Both the position numbers and the translations under genes were made by a program. This document shows positions 7,160 through 14,430 of a stretch of 26,001 nucleotides of DNA, piece by piece. How positions within the stretch are numbered: position 1 is the stretch's first letter; each line of letters opens with the position of its first letter. The notes beneath the pieces are model-generated. The model ran no database searches, was not told the origin of the DNA, and saw only the letters and a list, made by a program, of their open reading frames with translations. The DNA comes from Anaerolineaceae bacterium UBA4775 (GTDB lineage: Bacteria; Chloroflexota; Anaerolineae; Anaerolineales; Anaerolineaceae): assembly GCA_002403205.1 (NCBI GenBank), contig DHHJ01000032.1:71967-97967 (forward strand), in the 5' to 3' direction.

Positions 7160-8643
7160 GCCTCCACCTCGCCCTCATCACCCAGCCCGTTCGCGTCCCA
7201 GCGACGGGATAATTCTTCCGCCGAGAGGTCCATCAAGGCCTCACCGGCATCCAGTGCATCGGCTTCGATCTCACCAAAGCGGGCTCGAAACCGTCCCAGG
7301 GCTTCGCGCAGCGCCGATTCGGCGTCCACCCCCGCCTGGTGCGCCATCGCCGTCACCGCCAGCAGCACATCACCCAGCGAGGATTTATTCACGCCTTCAG
7401 AACCAATTGCTGCCAGCATGCCGATGATGGTCTCCGGGGTGCCCTGAGCTGACAAATGGTCAAACCCCACCCGGCCGACGCGCTCGATGATCTGTTCTGC
7501 CTGCGAAAGGGCGGGCAGCGCCGTCGGGACGCCGTCCAGGAGGCCGTTTTTCTCCGGCATGCCGTGCGCCTGGCGCTCTGCGGCTTTGATCTGCTCCCAG
7601 TTGCGGATCACACCTGCCACACCCGAGACATCCACCTCTGAAAACACATGCGGGTGCCGCCTGATCAGCTTGGTGGCGATACCCTCCAGCACATGGTGGA
7701 TATTAAAATCACCGTTTTCAGTGGCGATCTGTGCATGCAGCACAATTTGCAGCAATAAATCACCCAGCTCCTCAGCCAGGTCGCCCATATCTTCACGATC
7801 CAGCGCGTCCAGGGCTTCGTAAGCCTCCTCCAGCAGAAAAGGCCGCAAGGAGAGGTGAGTCTGCTCGCGGTCCCAGGGGCAGCCCTCCGGGGAGCGCAGC
7901 CTGGCAATCACCTCCTGGAAAGCCTCAAAGGACGCCTGGTCTGAAAGCGGCTCAACATACAGCGAGCTGAGCAGCCCAAGATGGGGGCTTTTATCGATGG
8001 CATGCAGGGGCAGGTCTTCCACGACCTCTTCAGCCGTACCGGCACCATGCACGAGGTGCACCGGGTGCTCGTCCGGGTAAGCAGCCATCAGGGTCAGCTT
8101 GACCTCTGCTGCCACGTCCCGATCGTAAATTTGCGCGATCAAGGCCGGCCCCGAAGGGGGAAAGCCCGGGGTCTCGCGCATAGAAATTTCAATCGCATCG
8201 GCCATAACCATCTCCGGGAAGGGGTCAACACCCAGGGCACGGAAGGTCGGCCCGAGGAAGCTCAGGCCGTCAATCACCTGCACGGGGATTCCAGCAGCCT
8301 GGGCGCGCCTGGCGATCTCCGGGCAGGTGGCCTCAGCCACAAAGGGATGTCCGGGTACCGCGTAGGTCACCCCCTCAGTCCGCCCCAAGGCAATGATCTT
8401 CGTCACGATAGCCTCGTAGACGGCCTCAAAATCGTCAAAACGTTCGTACAGGCTATCAAAGCTCTCCACAACCAGGCTGGCGGGTAAGTGACTCACCGTC
8501 GGGTGATATGCTGTGCGGACATACAGCTTGTCGATACCTTCCAGCCAATCCCAGGCTCGTCGGGTCAGCGCGCCGGGGTCGCCTGGCCCGAGCCCAAGCA
8601 GGGTGATGCCGCCTTGTGAACTTGTGCGATGATTCTGAGTCAT
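7156..8643 (-). CDS. mazG: Tetrapyrrole-methylase-like / MazG fusion protein (YabN type)
   Basis: A 495-residue fusion. Residues about 11-230 form a SAM-dependent tetrapyrrole methylase-like domain (LGLGPGDPGALT near 16-27; YAVPGHPFVAEAT near 94-106). From about 240 comes a MazG nucleoside triphosphate pyrophosphohydrolase domain with CPWDREQTH and the metal-binding E272/E273-x2-E276...E291/E292-x2-D295 helices, then the HPHVF and WEQIKAAER blocks; a second MazG-like half ends the protein. MazG domains hydrolyse (d)NTPs, thought to clean non-canonical or stress nucleotides. The same fusion order occurs in Bacillus YabN. ATG 8643 follows AAAGG; the longer frame to 8688 begins at TTG inside a hairpin and is rejected. 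Confidence 0.92.
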   Translation of the reverse strand: MTQNHRTSSQGGITLLGLGPGDPGALTRRAWDWLEGIDKLYVRTAYHPTVSHLPASLVVESFDSLYERFDDFEAVYEAIVTKIIALGRTEGVTYAVPGHPFVAEATCPEIARRAQAAGIPVQVIDGLSFLGPTFRALGVDPFPEMVMADAIEISMRETPGFPPSGPALIAQIYDRDVAAEVKLTLMAAYPDEHPVHLVHGAGTAEEVVEDLPLHAIDKSPHLGLLSSLYVEPLSDQASFEAFQEVIARLRSPEGCPWDREQTHLSLRPFLLEEAYEALDALDREDMGDLAEELGDLLLQIVLHAQIATENGDFNIHHVLEGIATKLIRRHPHVFSEVDVSGVAGVIRNWEQIKAAERQAHGMPEKNGLLDGVPTALPALSQAEQIIERVGRVGFDHLSAQGTPETIIGMLAAIGSEGVNKSSLGDVLLAVTAMAHQAGVDAESALREALGRFRARFGEIEADALDAGEALMDLSAEELSRRWDANGLGDEGEVEA

Positions 8644-8669
8644 TTTGCCTTTACAAATGTACCTTAACC

Positions 8670-8698
8670 CATAGAGACGTTTTATCAACGTCTCTATG
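8670..8698. promoter_or_regulatory. Perfect 12-bp inverted repeat upstream of mazG
   Basis: Arms CATAGAGACGTT and AACGTCTCTATG flank a 5-nt loop (8682-8686). It lies 26 nt before the mazG start and in the 127-bp or larger gap after rpsI. On the plus strand a short T-rich run (AATTTTTC) follows; on the minus strand none does. So it is not a standard terminator for the ribosomal operon. It could be an operator, an mRNA hairpin that protects or processes the message, or a block to antisense transcription. A seven-T tract without a visible stem lies nearer the rpsI end. Confidence 0.55.
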
Positions 8699-8815
8699 CC
8701 AATTTTTCTATAAGGTTGTTTCGCCGATCAATCCGGGCATGCGCCAGCCAAAAAAACCTGCTGCCGAGCCGATCAATCGTGTTGACACCGCATCCAGCCG
8801 AACACCTGGTCGAAA

Positions 8816-9211
8816 TTAACGCTTGGTGTAGGTGGGTGCTTTGCGGGCGCGTTTGAGACCGGGTTTCTTGCGCTCCTTAACACGCGGGTCGCGCGTCAGG
8901 TAACCGCTGTGGCGTAACGTCGGGCGCAATTCTTCGTCCATCTCAACCAGGGCACGGGCCAAACCGAGTTTGACTGCATCGCGCTGGCCCGTCACACCGC
9001 CGCCCTGAACCAAAACGCTGACATCAAACTTTTCCTCCGATTGATTCGCAATCGGGAACGCTTCAGTGATTTCAGCGGCATCACCCAACCGGGTGAAGTA
9101 GGCCTTCAGTTCCTTGCCATTGACAGTAAAATTGCCTGAGCCAGCCATGATCCGTACACGGGCAGAGCTTTGCTTTCGGCGGCCAACACCTTCGTAATAT
9201 CGATTATCCAT
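8816..9211 (-). CDS. rpsI: 30S ribosomal protein S9
   Basis: At 131 residues it has the usual S9 length. It contains the N-terminal YEGVGRRKQSSARVRI block, the central GGGVTGQRDAVKLGLARAL segment, and the C-terminal basic tail ending in TKR, which in S9 reaches the P-site tRNA. It follows rplM by 18 bases, the conserved L13-S9 pair. It is the last ribosomal gene of the run; a 172-bp gap separates it from mazG. Confidence 0.97.
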   Translation of the reverse strand: MDNRYYEGVGRRKQSSARVRIMAGSGNFTVNGKELKAYFTRLGDAAEITEAFPIANQSEEKFDVSVLVQGGGVTGQRDAVKLGLARALVEMDEELRPTLRHSGYLTRDPRVKERKKPGLKRARKAPTYTKR

Positions 9212-9229
9212 AGATCCTGATCACTCCTC

Positions 9230-9655
9230 TTACTCAACTAACTCGGGCTGCTGTGCCTGGTGCGGATGTTCAGCCCCGGCATAGACATGCAGGTTCTTGT
9301 AAATCCGCCGGCCCAGCTTATTTTTAGGGATCATGCCCCACACCGCTTTTTCGATCACACGTTCGGGGAACTTTTCAAGCTGGTGTCGCAGGCTGATTTC
9401 TTTGATGCCACCCGGGTAACCTGAATGGCGATAGTACATCTTGCTGTCCAACCGGGTAGGGTAAACATCCACCTTTTCAGCATTGATGACCACCACATTG
9501 GCGCCCATCACTACACCAGGGGTGTAATCCGGCCGATTTTTACCCAGCAGTAACTGGGCGATCTTCGAAGCCAGCCGGCCCAGGTTTTGCCCTTCGGCAT
9601 CCACCAGCACCCAATCTCGCTCAACTTGTCCTTTTGGTACATATGTTTTATTCAC
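9230..9655 (-). CDS. rplM: 50S ribosomal protein L13
   Basis: A 141-residue L13, an early 50S assembly protein. Recognisable blocks are WVLVDAEGQNLGRLASKIAQLLLGK, the YYRHSGYPGG motif, and AVWGMIPKNKLGRRI. The start is GTG at 9655, preceded by GGAGAG seven bases upstream. It is paired with rpsI downstream and follows truA by 72 bases that contain hairpins. Confidence 0.97.
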   Translation of the reverse strand: MNKTYVPKGQVERDWVLVDAEGQNLGRLASKIAQLLLGKNRPDYTPGVVMGANVVVINAEKVDVYPTRLDSKMYYRHSGYPGGIKEISLRHQLEKFPERVIEKAVWGMIPKNKLGRRIYKNLHVYAGAEHPHQAQQPELVE

Positions 9656-9667
9656 TGTCTAACTCTC

Positions 9668-9704
9668 CATCATATGATGTCATTACCGGGCTAAAAACCC
9701 GTAA
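9668..9704 (-). promoter_or_regulatory. Hairpin and palindrome in the rplM leader
   Basis: On the minus strand a stem built on CGGG/CCCG (9687-9701, extended by TTA/TAA with one bulge) is followed by the 12-bp palindrome CATCATATGATG (9668-9679), just ahead of the GGAGAG ribosome site of rplM. In E. coli L13 represses rplM-rpsI through the message leader. Whether this different sequence does the same is untested. Confidence 0.35.
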
Positions 9705-9727
9705 GAAACATTTTTCATGCATTCAAA

Positions 9728-10465
9728 TCAATAATCAACCTTTTCCAGCACCAATCCTGCTGCTGGTGCCAGGCCGGTCAGCGGTAACTCACCGCTGCGC
9801 AAGCTCTCTGCGATCAAATTCAGGTCAGCCTCGCCCTGGCCGATCGTGACCAGCGCAAAGGTGATCCGCCGCACCATATGGTACAGGAAGGCATTGGCGG
9901 CAATGTCAAACTGCCATGTATCGCCTGCACCTGACCATTCAGCGCTGAACACCTCGCGAACCGTCACGCCGTCTTCCGTCATCGGGCTGCCAAAAGCCCT
10001 GAAGTCATGCGAGCCGATCAAGTCTTCTGCTGCAGTGTTCATCCGCTCAACCGCTGCAGGAGGCCAAACCCGCCAGGCAGATTCCTCTCGCAGGGGATCC
10101 CTGACCGGCTGGCAGTAAACCTGGTAGCGGTAATGGCGCATTTTCGCATCGTACCGGGGGTGAAAATCTGCCGGTACCTCGTTGACCGATTGTGCCGCCA
10201 TATCGTGCGGGAGGTAGTAGTTGAGGGCATTGCGCAGGTCTTCAAGGGTGTGATCCCAATTCAAATGGAAACTGACCACCTGACCCCTGGCATGCACCCC
10301 GGCATCGGTCCGCCCGGCGCCCAACACATGCGTGCCCTGCCAACCCATCTTCCCAAGCGCTGCCTCGAACTCGGCTTGAACGGTGCGCTCCGTGGCTTGC
10401 CGCTGGAACCCGGCAAAGGCCGAGCCATTGTATGCAAGAATTACTTTGTAATGTGCCGTACCCAT
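9728..10465 (-). CDS. truA: tRNA pseudouridine(38-40) synthase TruA
   Basis: This 245-residue enzyme converts uridines 38-40 of the tRNA anticodon arm to pseudouridine. The catalytic aspartate is D54 in GAGRTDAGVHARGQ. Other family blocks are YNGSAFAGFQRQ at the N-terminus and the FLYHMVRRI segment near the C-terminus. The frame extends to a TTG at 10498 inside rplQ, but ATG 10465 puts the first strand at the usual distance. TruA between rplQ and rplM is a frequent arrangement in Gram-positive-like operons. Confidence 0.94.
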   Translation of the reverse strand: MGTAHYKVILAYNGSAFAGFQRQATERTVQAEFEAALGKMGWQGTHVLGAGRTDAGVHARGQVVSFHLNWDHTLEDLRNALNYYLPHDMAAQSVNEVPADFHPRYDAKMRHYRYQVYCQPVRDPLREESAWRVWPPAAVERMNTAAEDLIGSHDFRAFGSPMTEDGVTVREVFSAEWSGAGDTWQFDIAANAFLYHMVRRITFALVTIGQGEADLNLIAESLRSGELPLTGLAPAAGLVLEKVDY

Positions 10466-10487
10466 CCGGTGTGATGTTCCGGGTGGA

Positions 10488-10871
10488 TTAATCTTCAACC
10501 AGTTCTATCAACGCCATCTCAGCGCCATCACTGCGGCGGGGACCCAGTTTCAAGATCCGGGTATAACCGCCGTTGCGGCTGGTATAGCGAGGTCCAATAT
10601 CATCAAATAATTTCTGAACGAGCGGACGGCTGCCATTGCCCAATTCAGCAGACGCCTTGCGGCGGGCATTCATCGCGGTGACTTCATCCGCATCCTGGCT
10701 GTTGCGTGCCAGGGTGATCAATTTCTCCGCATGTGGCTGGATCGATTTTGCCTTGGGCAGTGTGGTTTTGATGCGCTCGTGCTCTAAAAGCTGTCTAATC
10801 ATCGTCCGTCGCAAGGCGGTACGATGACCACCGCTGCGATTAAGACGATAGCCTTTTACTTTGTGTCGCAT
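10488..10871 (-). CDS. rplQ: 50S ribosomal protein L17
   Basis: A 127-residue L17, near the peptide exit tunnel. The N-terminal MRHKVKGYRLNRSGGHRTALRR block and the LLEHERIKTTLPKAK helix are diagnostic, and the C-terminal GGYTRILKLGPRRSDGAEMALIELV strand completes the family fold. It starts four bases after the rpoA stop, as in most alpha operons. Confidence 0.97.
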   Translation of the reverse strand: MRHKVKGYRLNRSGGHRTALRRTMIRQLLEHERIKTTLPKAKSIQPHAEKLITLARNSQDADEVTAMNARRKASAELGNGSRPLVQKLFDDIGPRYTSRNGGYTRILKLGPRRSDGAEMALIELVED

Positions 10872-10875
10872 AATT

Positions 10876-11850
10876 TCAATTCTCCGTTAATTCTTCCTCT
10901 TCACCTTCAAGAAAGCCTTTTTCAACCATTTTTTCCTTCAGTTCCACCAGACTCTTTTCACCAAAGTTCCTGATGGAGAGGATTGCTTCCTCGCCCTTAT
11001 CCAGAAGCTCCAGCACGTCGCCGACCGTGGTGATCCCAGTGCGCTTGAGTGAATTGAACACCCGCACCGTCAGGTCAAGGTTTTCAATGGGCATCTCAGC
11101 GGCTTCGCTGTTGATCGATGAGGCAGGCTCTGGCTGCTCAATCGGGACGGACAGCAACTCTTCGCTGATGCCCGCGATGAAACGCAAGTGCTCGATGAGG
11201 ATCTTTGACGATTCGCTCATGGCCTCTTCAGGCAAAACGGTACCATCTGTCCAAATCTCCATCGTCACGCTGTCGTAATCGGTGCTCTGCCCCACACGGG
11301 CTGAACCGACTGTCCAGTTAACTTTCCTGACGGGGGTGAAGATCGCATCCACCGGCAGCTCGCCGATGGGCAGATGGTCACTGCGCTCGTTGGCTGGCGA
11401 ATACCCTCTCCCGCGCTCAACCGTCATGTCGATCTCGAGGTTGGCTTTCTTGCTGTCCACGGTAAACAGGTACAGTTCTGGGTTGACAATTTCAACTTCC
11501 GAAGGGCACATGATATCTGCTGCCGTCACCGTGCCTTCACCGCTGACTTCCAAATGAAGATGGGACACATCTGCATCGAAGATCTTCATGCGGAGTTGCT
11601 TCAGCTGCAAAATCACCTGGATGACATCCTCTCGCACGCCTTCAATATCACTGAACTCGTGCAATACATCCGTGATGCGCACAGAAGTCACCGCTACGCC
11701 TTCCAGCGAAGACAAGAGGACGCGGCGCAGAGCATTTCCAATCGTGGCCCCAAAACCCCGCTCCAATGGGCTGATGACAAACTTGCCATAGTTACGGGAT
11801 TCCGCGATCCGTTCGACTTTTGGTTTTACCATACTTATTGTTCCAGTCAC
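10876..11850 (-). CDS. rpoA: DNA-directed RNA polymerase subunit alpha
   Basis: A 324-residue alpha subunit, which dimerises to scaffold RNA polymerase assembly. The N-terminal domain has SPLERGFGATIGNALRRVLL (about 27-46), and the insert domain and strands follow up to about 235. The C-terminal domain (about 255-315) has the helix-hairpin-helix parts LKRTGITTVGDVLEL and IRNFGEKSLVELKEK, used for UP-element and activator contact. I keep GTG 11850, which has AAGGGG six bases upstream; ATG 11832 would shorten it by six residues. The tail is acidic. Confidence 0.96.
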   Translation of the reverse strand: MTGTISMVKPKVERIAESRNYGKFVISPLERGFGATIGNALRRVLLSSLEGVAVTSVRITDVLHEFSDIEGVREDVIQVILQLKQLRMKIFDADVSHLHLEVSGEGTVTAADIMCPSEVEIVNPELYLFTVDSKKANLEIDMTVERGRGYSPANERSDHLPIGELPVDAIFTPVRKVNWTVGSARVGQSTDYDSVTMEIWTDGTVLPEEAMSESSKILIEHLRFIAGISEELLSVPIEQPEPASSINSEAAEMPIENLDLTVRVFNSLKRTGITTVGDVLELLDKGEEAILSIRNFGEKSLVELKEKMVEKGFLEGEEEELTEN

Positions 11851-11865
11851 CTCATACCCCTTACC

Positions 11866-11882
11866 AGTGCAATCCTTGCACT
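11866..11882 (-). promoter_or_regulatory. Short hairpin between rpsD and rpoA
   Basis: AGTGCAA-GGA-TTGCACT forms a perfect 7-bp stem with a 3-nt loop, just before the rpoA ribosome site (AAGGGG). There is no T-tract, so it is not a terminator; it may tune translation or mRNA processing. Confidence 0.35.
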
Positions 11883-11895
11883 ACCACTTCCAGCT

Positions 11896-12531
11896 TTATC
11901 GTGAGTAAAACTCAACAATGAGCTGCTCATTCAAATTACCATCAATTTCAGCACGATCAGGTAAGCGTATCACCCGGCCGGAAAGATTGTCCAGATCGGT
12001 CTCAATCCAGGCTGGCGGTGTGCGGATTTCTTCTGCCTGTCGCAGGGTTTTGAAAAATTCATTATTTTTTGAGTTTTCCCGCACAGTGATCTTGTCACCC
12101 GGTTTAAGGATGGTGGAAGCAACGTCATTGCGGCGGCCGTTGAGCATAAAATGCCCATGGTTGACCATCTGGCGCGCCTGGCTGCGGCTTTCCGCAAACC
12201 CCATCCGGTAGATCACATTATCCAGGCGGCTTTCCAAAATCTGAAGCAGGTTCAGACCGGTCAAGCCGGGCCGCTGCCGTGCTTCTGTGAAGTATCGCCT
12301 GAACTGGCGCTCGAGCACACCGTAGATCCGTTTACCTTTCTGTTTGGCGCGCAATTGCCGGGAATAGTCCGACTGACGGCCAGAACGCCCGCTGAAGCGG
12401 CCATGCTCACCTGGGGGATAAGCGCGTCGTTCCATTGGGCACTTAGGGGTAAAGCATTTTTCACCCTTTAAGAATAATTTCTCACCTTCTCGCCGGCATA
12501 ATTTGCATACCGGACCTGTATATCTTGCCAT
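11896..12531 (-). CDS. rpsD: 30S ribosomal protein S4, zinc-binding type
   Basis: A 211-residue S4, a primary 16S rRNA binder that nucleates 30S assembly. The N-terminus keeps four cysteines (C9, C12, C26, C31), so this is the zinc (C+) form. The S4 RNA-binding domain is seen at LESRLDNVIYRMGFAESRSQARQMVNHGHF (about 93-122). In E. coli S4 also represses the alpha operon. It sits between rpsK and rpoA as expected. Confidence 0.97.
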   Translation of the reverse strand: MARYTGPVCKLCRREGEKLFLKGEKCFTPKCPMERRAYPPGEHGRFSGRSGRQSDYSRQLRAKQKGKRIYGVLERQFRRYFTEARQRPGLTGLNLLQILESRLDNVIYRMGFAESRSQARQMVNHGHFMLNGRRNDVASTILKPGDKITVRENSKNNEFFKTLRQAEEIRTPPAWIETDLDNLSGRVIRLPDRAEIDGNLNEQLIVEFYSR

Positions 12532-12553
12532 TTTGTTCCTCTCTTAATTTCTA

Positions 12554-12958
12554 CTAGACGCGGCGTCGCTTCGGGGGCCGGCAGCCGTTGTGGGGCACCG
12601 GGGTTACATCTTCAATGGAGCGGACGGTGATGCCCAAACTCTGTACCGCGCGGATCGAAGCCTCACGGCCAGGACCGGGGCCTTTGACAATCAGGTCAAC
12701 TTCCTGGATGCCAAAACCTTGGGCTGTTTTCATCACCTGTTCAGTCGCCAAACGTGCGGCATAGGGCGTGCTCTTCCGGGAGCCTTTGAATCCGGCAGAA
12801 CCGGCGCTTCCCCAACACACGGTGTTACCTTGCTGATCGGTCACCGTAATGATCGTGTTGTTAAAGGTTGCGTACACATGCACCTGAGCCGATGACATCT
12901 GGCGCTTAACTTTGCGCGAACCCGTGGTTCGCCGCGATCGTTGTGGTTTTTTTGCCAT
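12554..12958 (-). CDS. rpsK: 30S ribosomal protein S11
   Basis: A 134-residue S11 of the 30S platform. It has the core block VHVYATFNNTIITVTDQQGN (about 27-46), the GFKGSRKSTPYAA segment, and the C-terminal PHNGCRPPKRRRV tail. The Lys/Arg-rich N-terminus is slightly extended. It is separated from rpsM by 112 bases, the longest gap in the rpmJ-rpoA stretch. Confidence 0.97.
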   Translation of the reverse strand: MAKKPQRSRRTTGSRKVKRQMSSAQVHVYATFNNTIITVTDQQGNTVCWGSAGSAGFKGSRKSTPYAARLATEQVMKTAQGFGIQEVDLIVKGPGPGREASIRAVQSLGITVRSIEDVTPVPHNGCRPPKRRRV

Positions 12959-13070
12959 TTTACCTCGCTAATTCAATCTTCACTGCTTTCCTCTGGCCCG
13001 TTTTGCCGCGGGGAAGAGTAGGAAGGAAACCCAAACAGGCAGTCCGGAAAGCGCTTTCTGATTCAGTGGT
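12959..13070 (-). other. rpsM-rpsK spacer with a 12-bp palindrome
   Basis: A 112-bp non-coding gap. The perfect palindrome GAAAGCGCTTTC (13047-13058) lies 12 bases after the rpsM stop. There is no T-tract and no convincing promoter. The other gaps between rpmJ and rpoA are far shorter, so this one may hold a message-level control or processing site. Confidence 0.4.
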
Positions 13071-13460
13071 TTACTTCTTGCCAACACCCCGGCGGCGGCC
13101 GCGACCGGCAACCGTCTTCTTCGGACCCTTGCGGGTGCGAGCGTTGGTCTTGGTGCGCTGCCCGTGCACGGGCAAGCCGCGCCGGTGCCGCAAACCGCGA
13201 TAAGAGCCAATCTCCATCAGGCGCTTGATGTTCATCTGCACCTGGCGACGCAAATCACCCTCAACGGTGTAATTGCTGCCAATATACTCGCGCATCTTCG
13301 AGATGTCACCATCCGTCAGATCCTTCACGCGGATATCCGGATCAACGCCTGTCGCATCAATAATTTCTTTTGCCCGAGTCGGGCCAACACCATAAATATA
13401 TCTCAGACCAATTTCAACGCGTTTATCGCGTGGGAGGTCAACGCCTTCAATACGTGCCAT
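13071..13460 (-). CDS. rpsM: 30S ribosomal protein S13
   Basis: A 129-residue S13, located in the 30S head and contacting the P-site tRNA and the 50S. It shows MARIEGVDLPRDKRVEIGLRY-type N-terminal residues, the helix-two-turn-helix GVGPTRAKEIIDATGV, the SYRGLRHRRGLPVHGQRT block, and a very basic C-terminal tail. It directly follows rpmJ. Confidence 0.97.
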   Translation of the reverse strand: MARIEGVDLPRDKRVEIGLRYIYGVGPTRAKEIIDATGVDPDIRVKDLTDGDISKMREYIGSNYTVEGDLRRQVQMNIKRLMEIGSYRGLRHRRGLPVHGQRTKTNARTRKGPKKTVAGRGRRRGVGKK

Positions 13461-13472
13461 TGTTTATATTCC

Positions 13473-13586
13473 TTATCCTTGTCGCTGTTTATGCTTCGGG
13501 TTTTCACAAATCACATATAAACGACCGCTGCGCTTTACGATTTTGCATTTTGCACATCGTTTCTTAATGGATGCTGAAACTTTCAT
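13473..13586 (-). CDS. rpmJ: 50S ribosomal protein L36, zinc-binding type
   Basis: This 37-residue protein is read by translating the minus strand from the ATG at 13586 to the TAA at 13473. It begins MKVSASIKKRCAKCKIV and has zinc ligands C11, C14, C27 and H32, so it is the C+ form. AAGGAG seven bases before the ATG gives a strong ribosome site. Normally infA precedes rpmJ; here a promoter-like sequence and the map gene do. Confidence 0.97.
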   Translation of the reverse strand: MKVSASIKKRCAKCKIVKRSGRLYVICENPKHKQRQG

Positions 13587-13620
13587 GATATAACTCCTTT
13601 TATCTTGCAGCAAACAGTTG

Positions 13621-13649
13621 ATTATACTTGCTCACAAGCCTTTCGTCTA
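13621..13649 (-). promoter_or_regulatory. Putative sigma-70 promoter for rpmJ and the alpha operon
   Basis: On the minus strand there is TAGACG (-35, 4 of 6 matches), a 17-bp spacer, then a perfect TATAAT (-10, 13621-13626). The -35 box overlaps the TAG stop codon of map. The predicted transcript begins roughly 25-30 nt before the rpmJ start. It would allow rpmJ-rpsM-rpsK-rpsD-rpoA-rplQ to be made independently of the secY-adk-map part. Confidence 0.6.
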
Positions 13650-14429
13650 GTTTCCGTTCAAAAGCGTCAAAATTTTCGGTCCATCGGCAGTGATGGCGAC
13701 GGTGTGTTCGAAGTGTGCCGTCAGCGATCCATCTGCCGAAGCAACGGTCCACTGGTCACCCTTCACAATGGTGTCGGGTGTGCCCACCAGCACCATCGGC
13801 TCAAGGGCAATGGTCATGCCTTCCCGCAGGCGCATGCCCCGCCCCGGCTTGCCGTAATTCGGCACCTGGGGTCCTTCGTGCATCTTTCGGCCTACCCCAT
13901 GCCCGGTGTATGTCCGGGTGATGTGAAAGCCCTGGTCCTCAACGTACGTCTGCACGGCATAACCCACATCACCAAGTGTGTTTCCCGGCACCATCTTCGA
14001 GATCGCGATCTCAAGTGCATGCTTGGTGACCTTGATCAGCCGTTCAGTCGATGGGCTGACCGCTCCCACCCCAACGGTGACCGACATGTCGCCGACAAAA
14101 CCTTCGTAAATGGTTCCGACATCGATGCTGACAATGTCGCCCTCCACCAGCTTCCGTGCACCCGGGATGCCGTGCACCAGTTCCTCATTCACGCTGGTGC
14201 AGATGCTGGCTGGAAAAGGATAGGGTCCGGGGTAGTTCTTGAAGGGCGAGACAACTCCATATTGTCGTTGTACAGCCTCAAATGCCTCGTTCAGCTCACC
14301 CGTGGTCACACCTGGTCTGACCAGCGCCACCACCGCATTGAGTGCTTCGGCGTTAATCCGGCCTGCCTCGCGCATGATTTCCAGCTCTTGATGCGATTTG
14401 ATGTTGATTGACCTTTCCCAAGAGATCAT
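13647..14429 (-). CDS. map: Methionine aminopeptidase, type I
   Basis: This 260-residue enzyme removes the initiator Met from nascent proteins. The five metal ligands are D103, D114, H177, E210 and E241, in DVGTIYEGFVGD, GHGVG, EPMVLVG and FEHTVA; H86 (VHGIPG) is the usual substrate-positioning histidine. There is no N-terminal zinc-finger or SH3 extension, so it is the short bacterial form. AGGAGG lies in the last codons of adk and the stop and start are one base apart, indicating translational coupling. Confidence 0.96.
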   Translation of the reverse strand: MISWERSINIKSHQELEIMREAGRINAEALNAVVALVRPGVTTGELNEAFEAVQRQYGVVSPFKNYPGPYPFPASICTSVNEELVHGIPGARKLVEGDIVSIDVGTIYEGFVGDMSVTVGVGAVSPSTERLIKVTKHALEIAISKMVPGNTLGDVGYAVQTYVEDQGFHITRTYTGHGVGRKMHEGPQVPNYGKPGRGMRLREGMTIALEPMVLVGTPDTIVKGDQWTVASADGSLTAHFEHTVAITADGPKILTLLNGN

Positions 14430-14430
14430 T

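Noticed and set aside
6690..7427. Plus-strand 245-residue open frame
   Set aside because: It lies opposite the murJ-mazG junction, is Pro/Arg-rich and low in protein character; both minus-strand genes are well supported.
8740..8760. Terminator at the seven-T tract after rpsI
   Set aside because: No GC-rich stem directly precedes the T-run on the minus strand.
13605..14411. Plus-strand 268-residue open frame
   Set aside because: It is the antisense shadow of map, whose metal ligands are all present.
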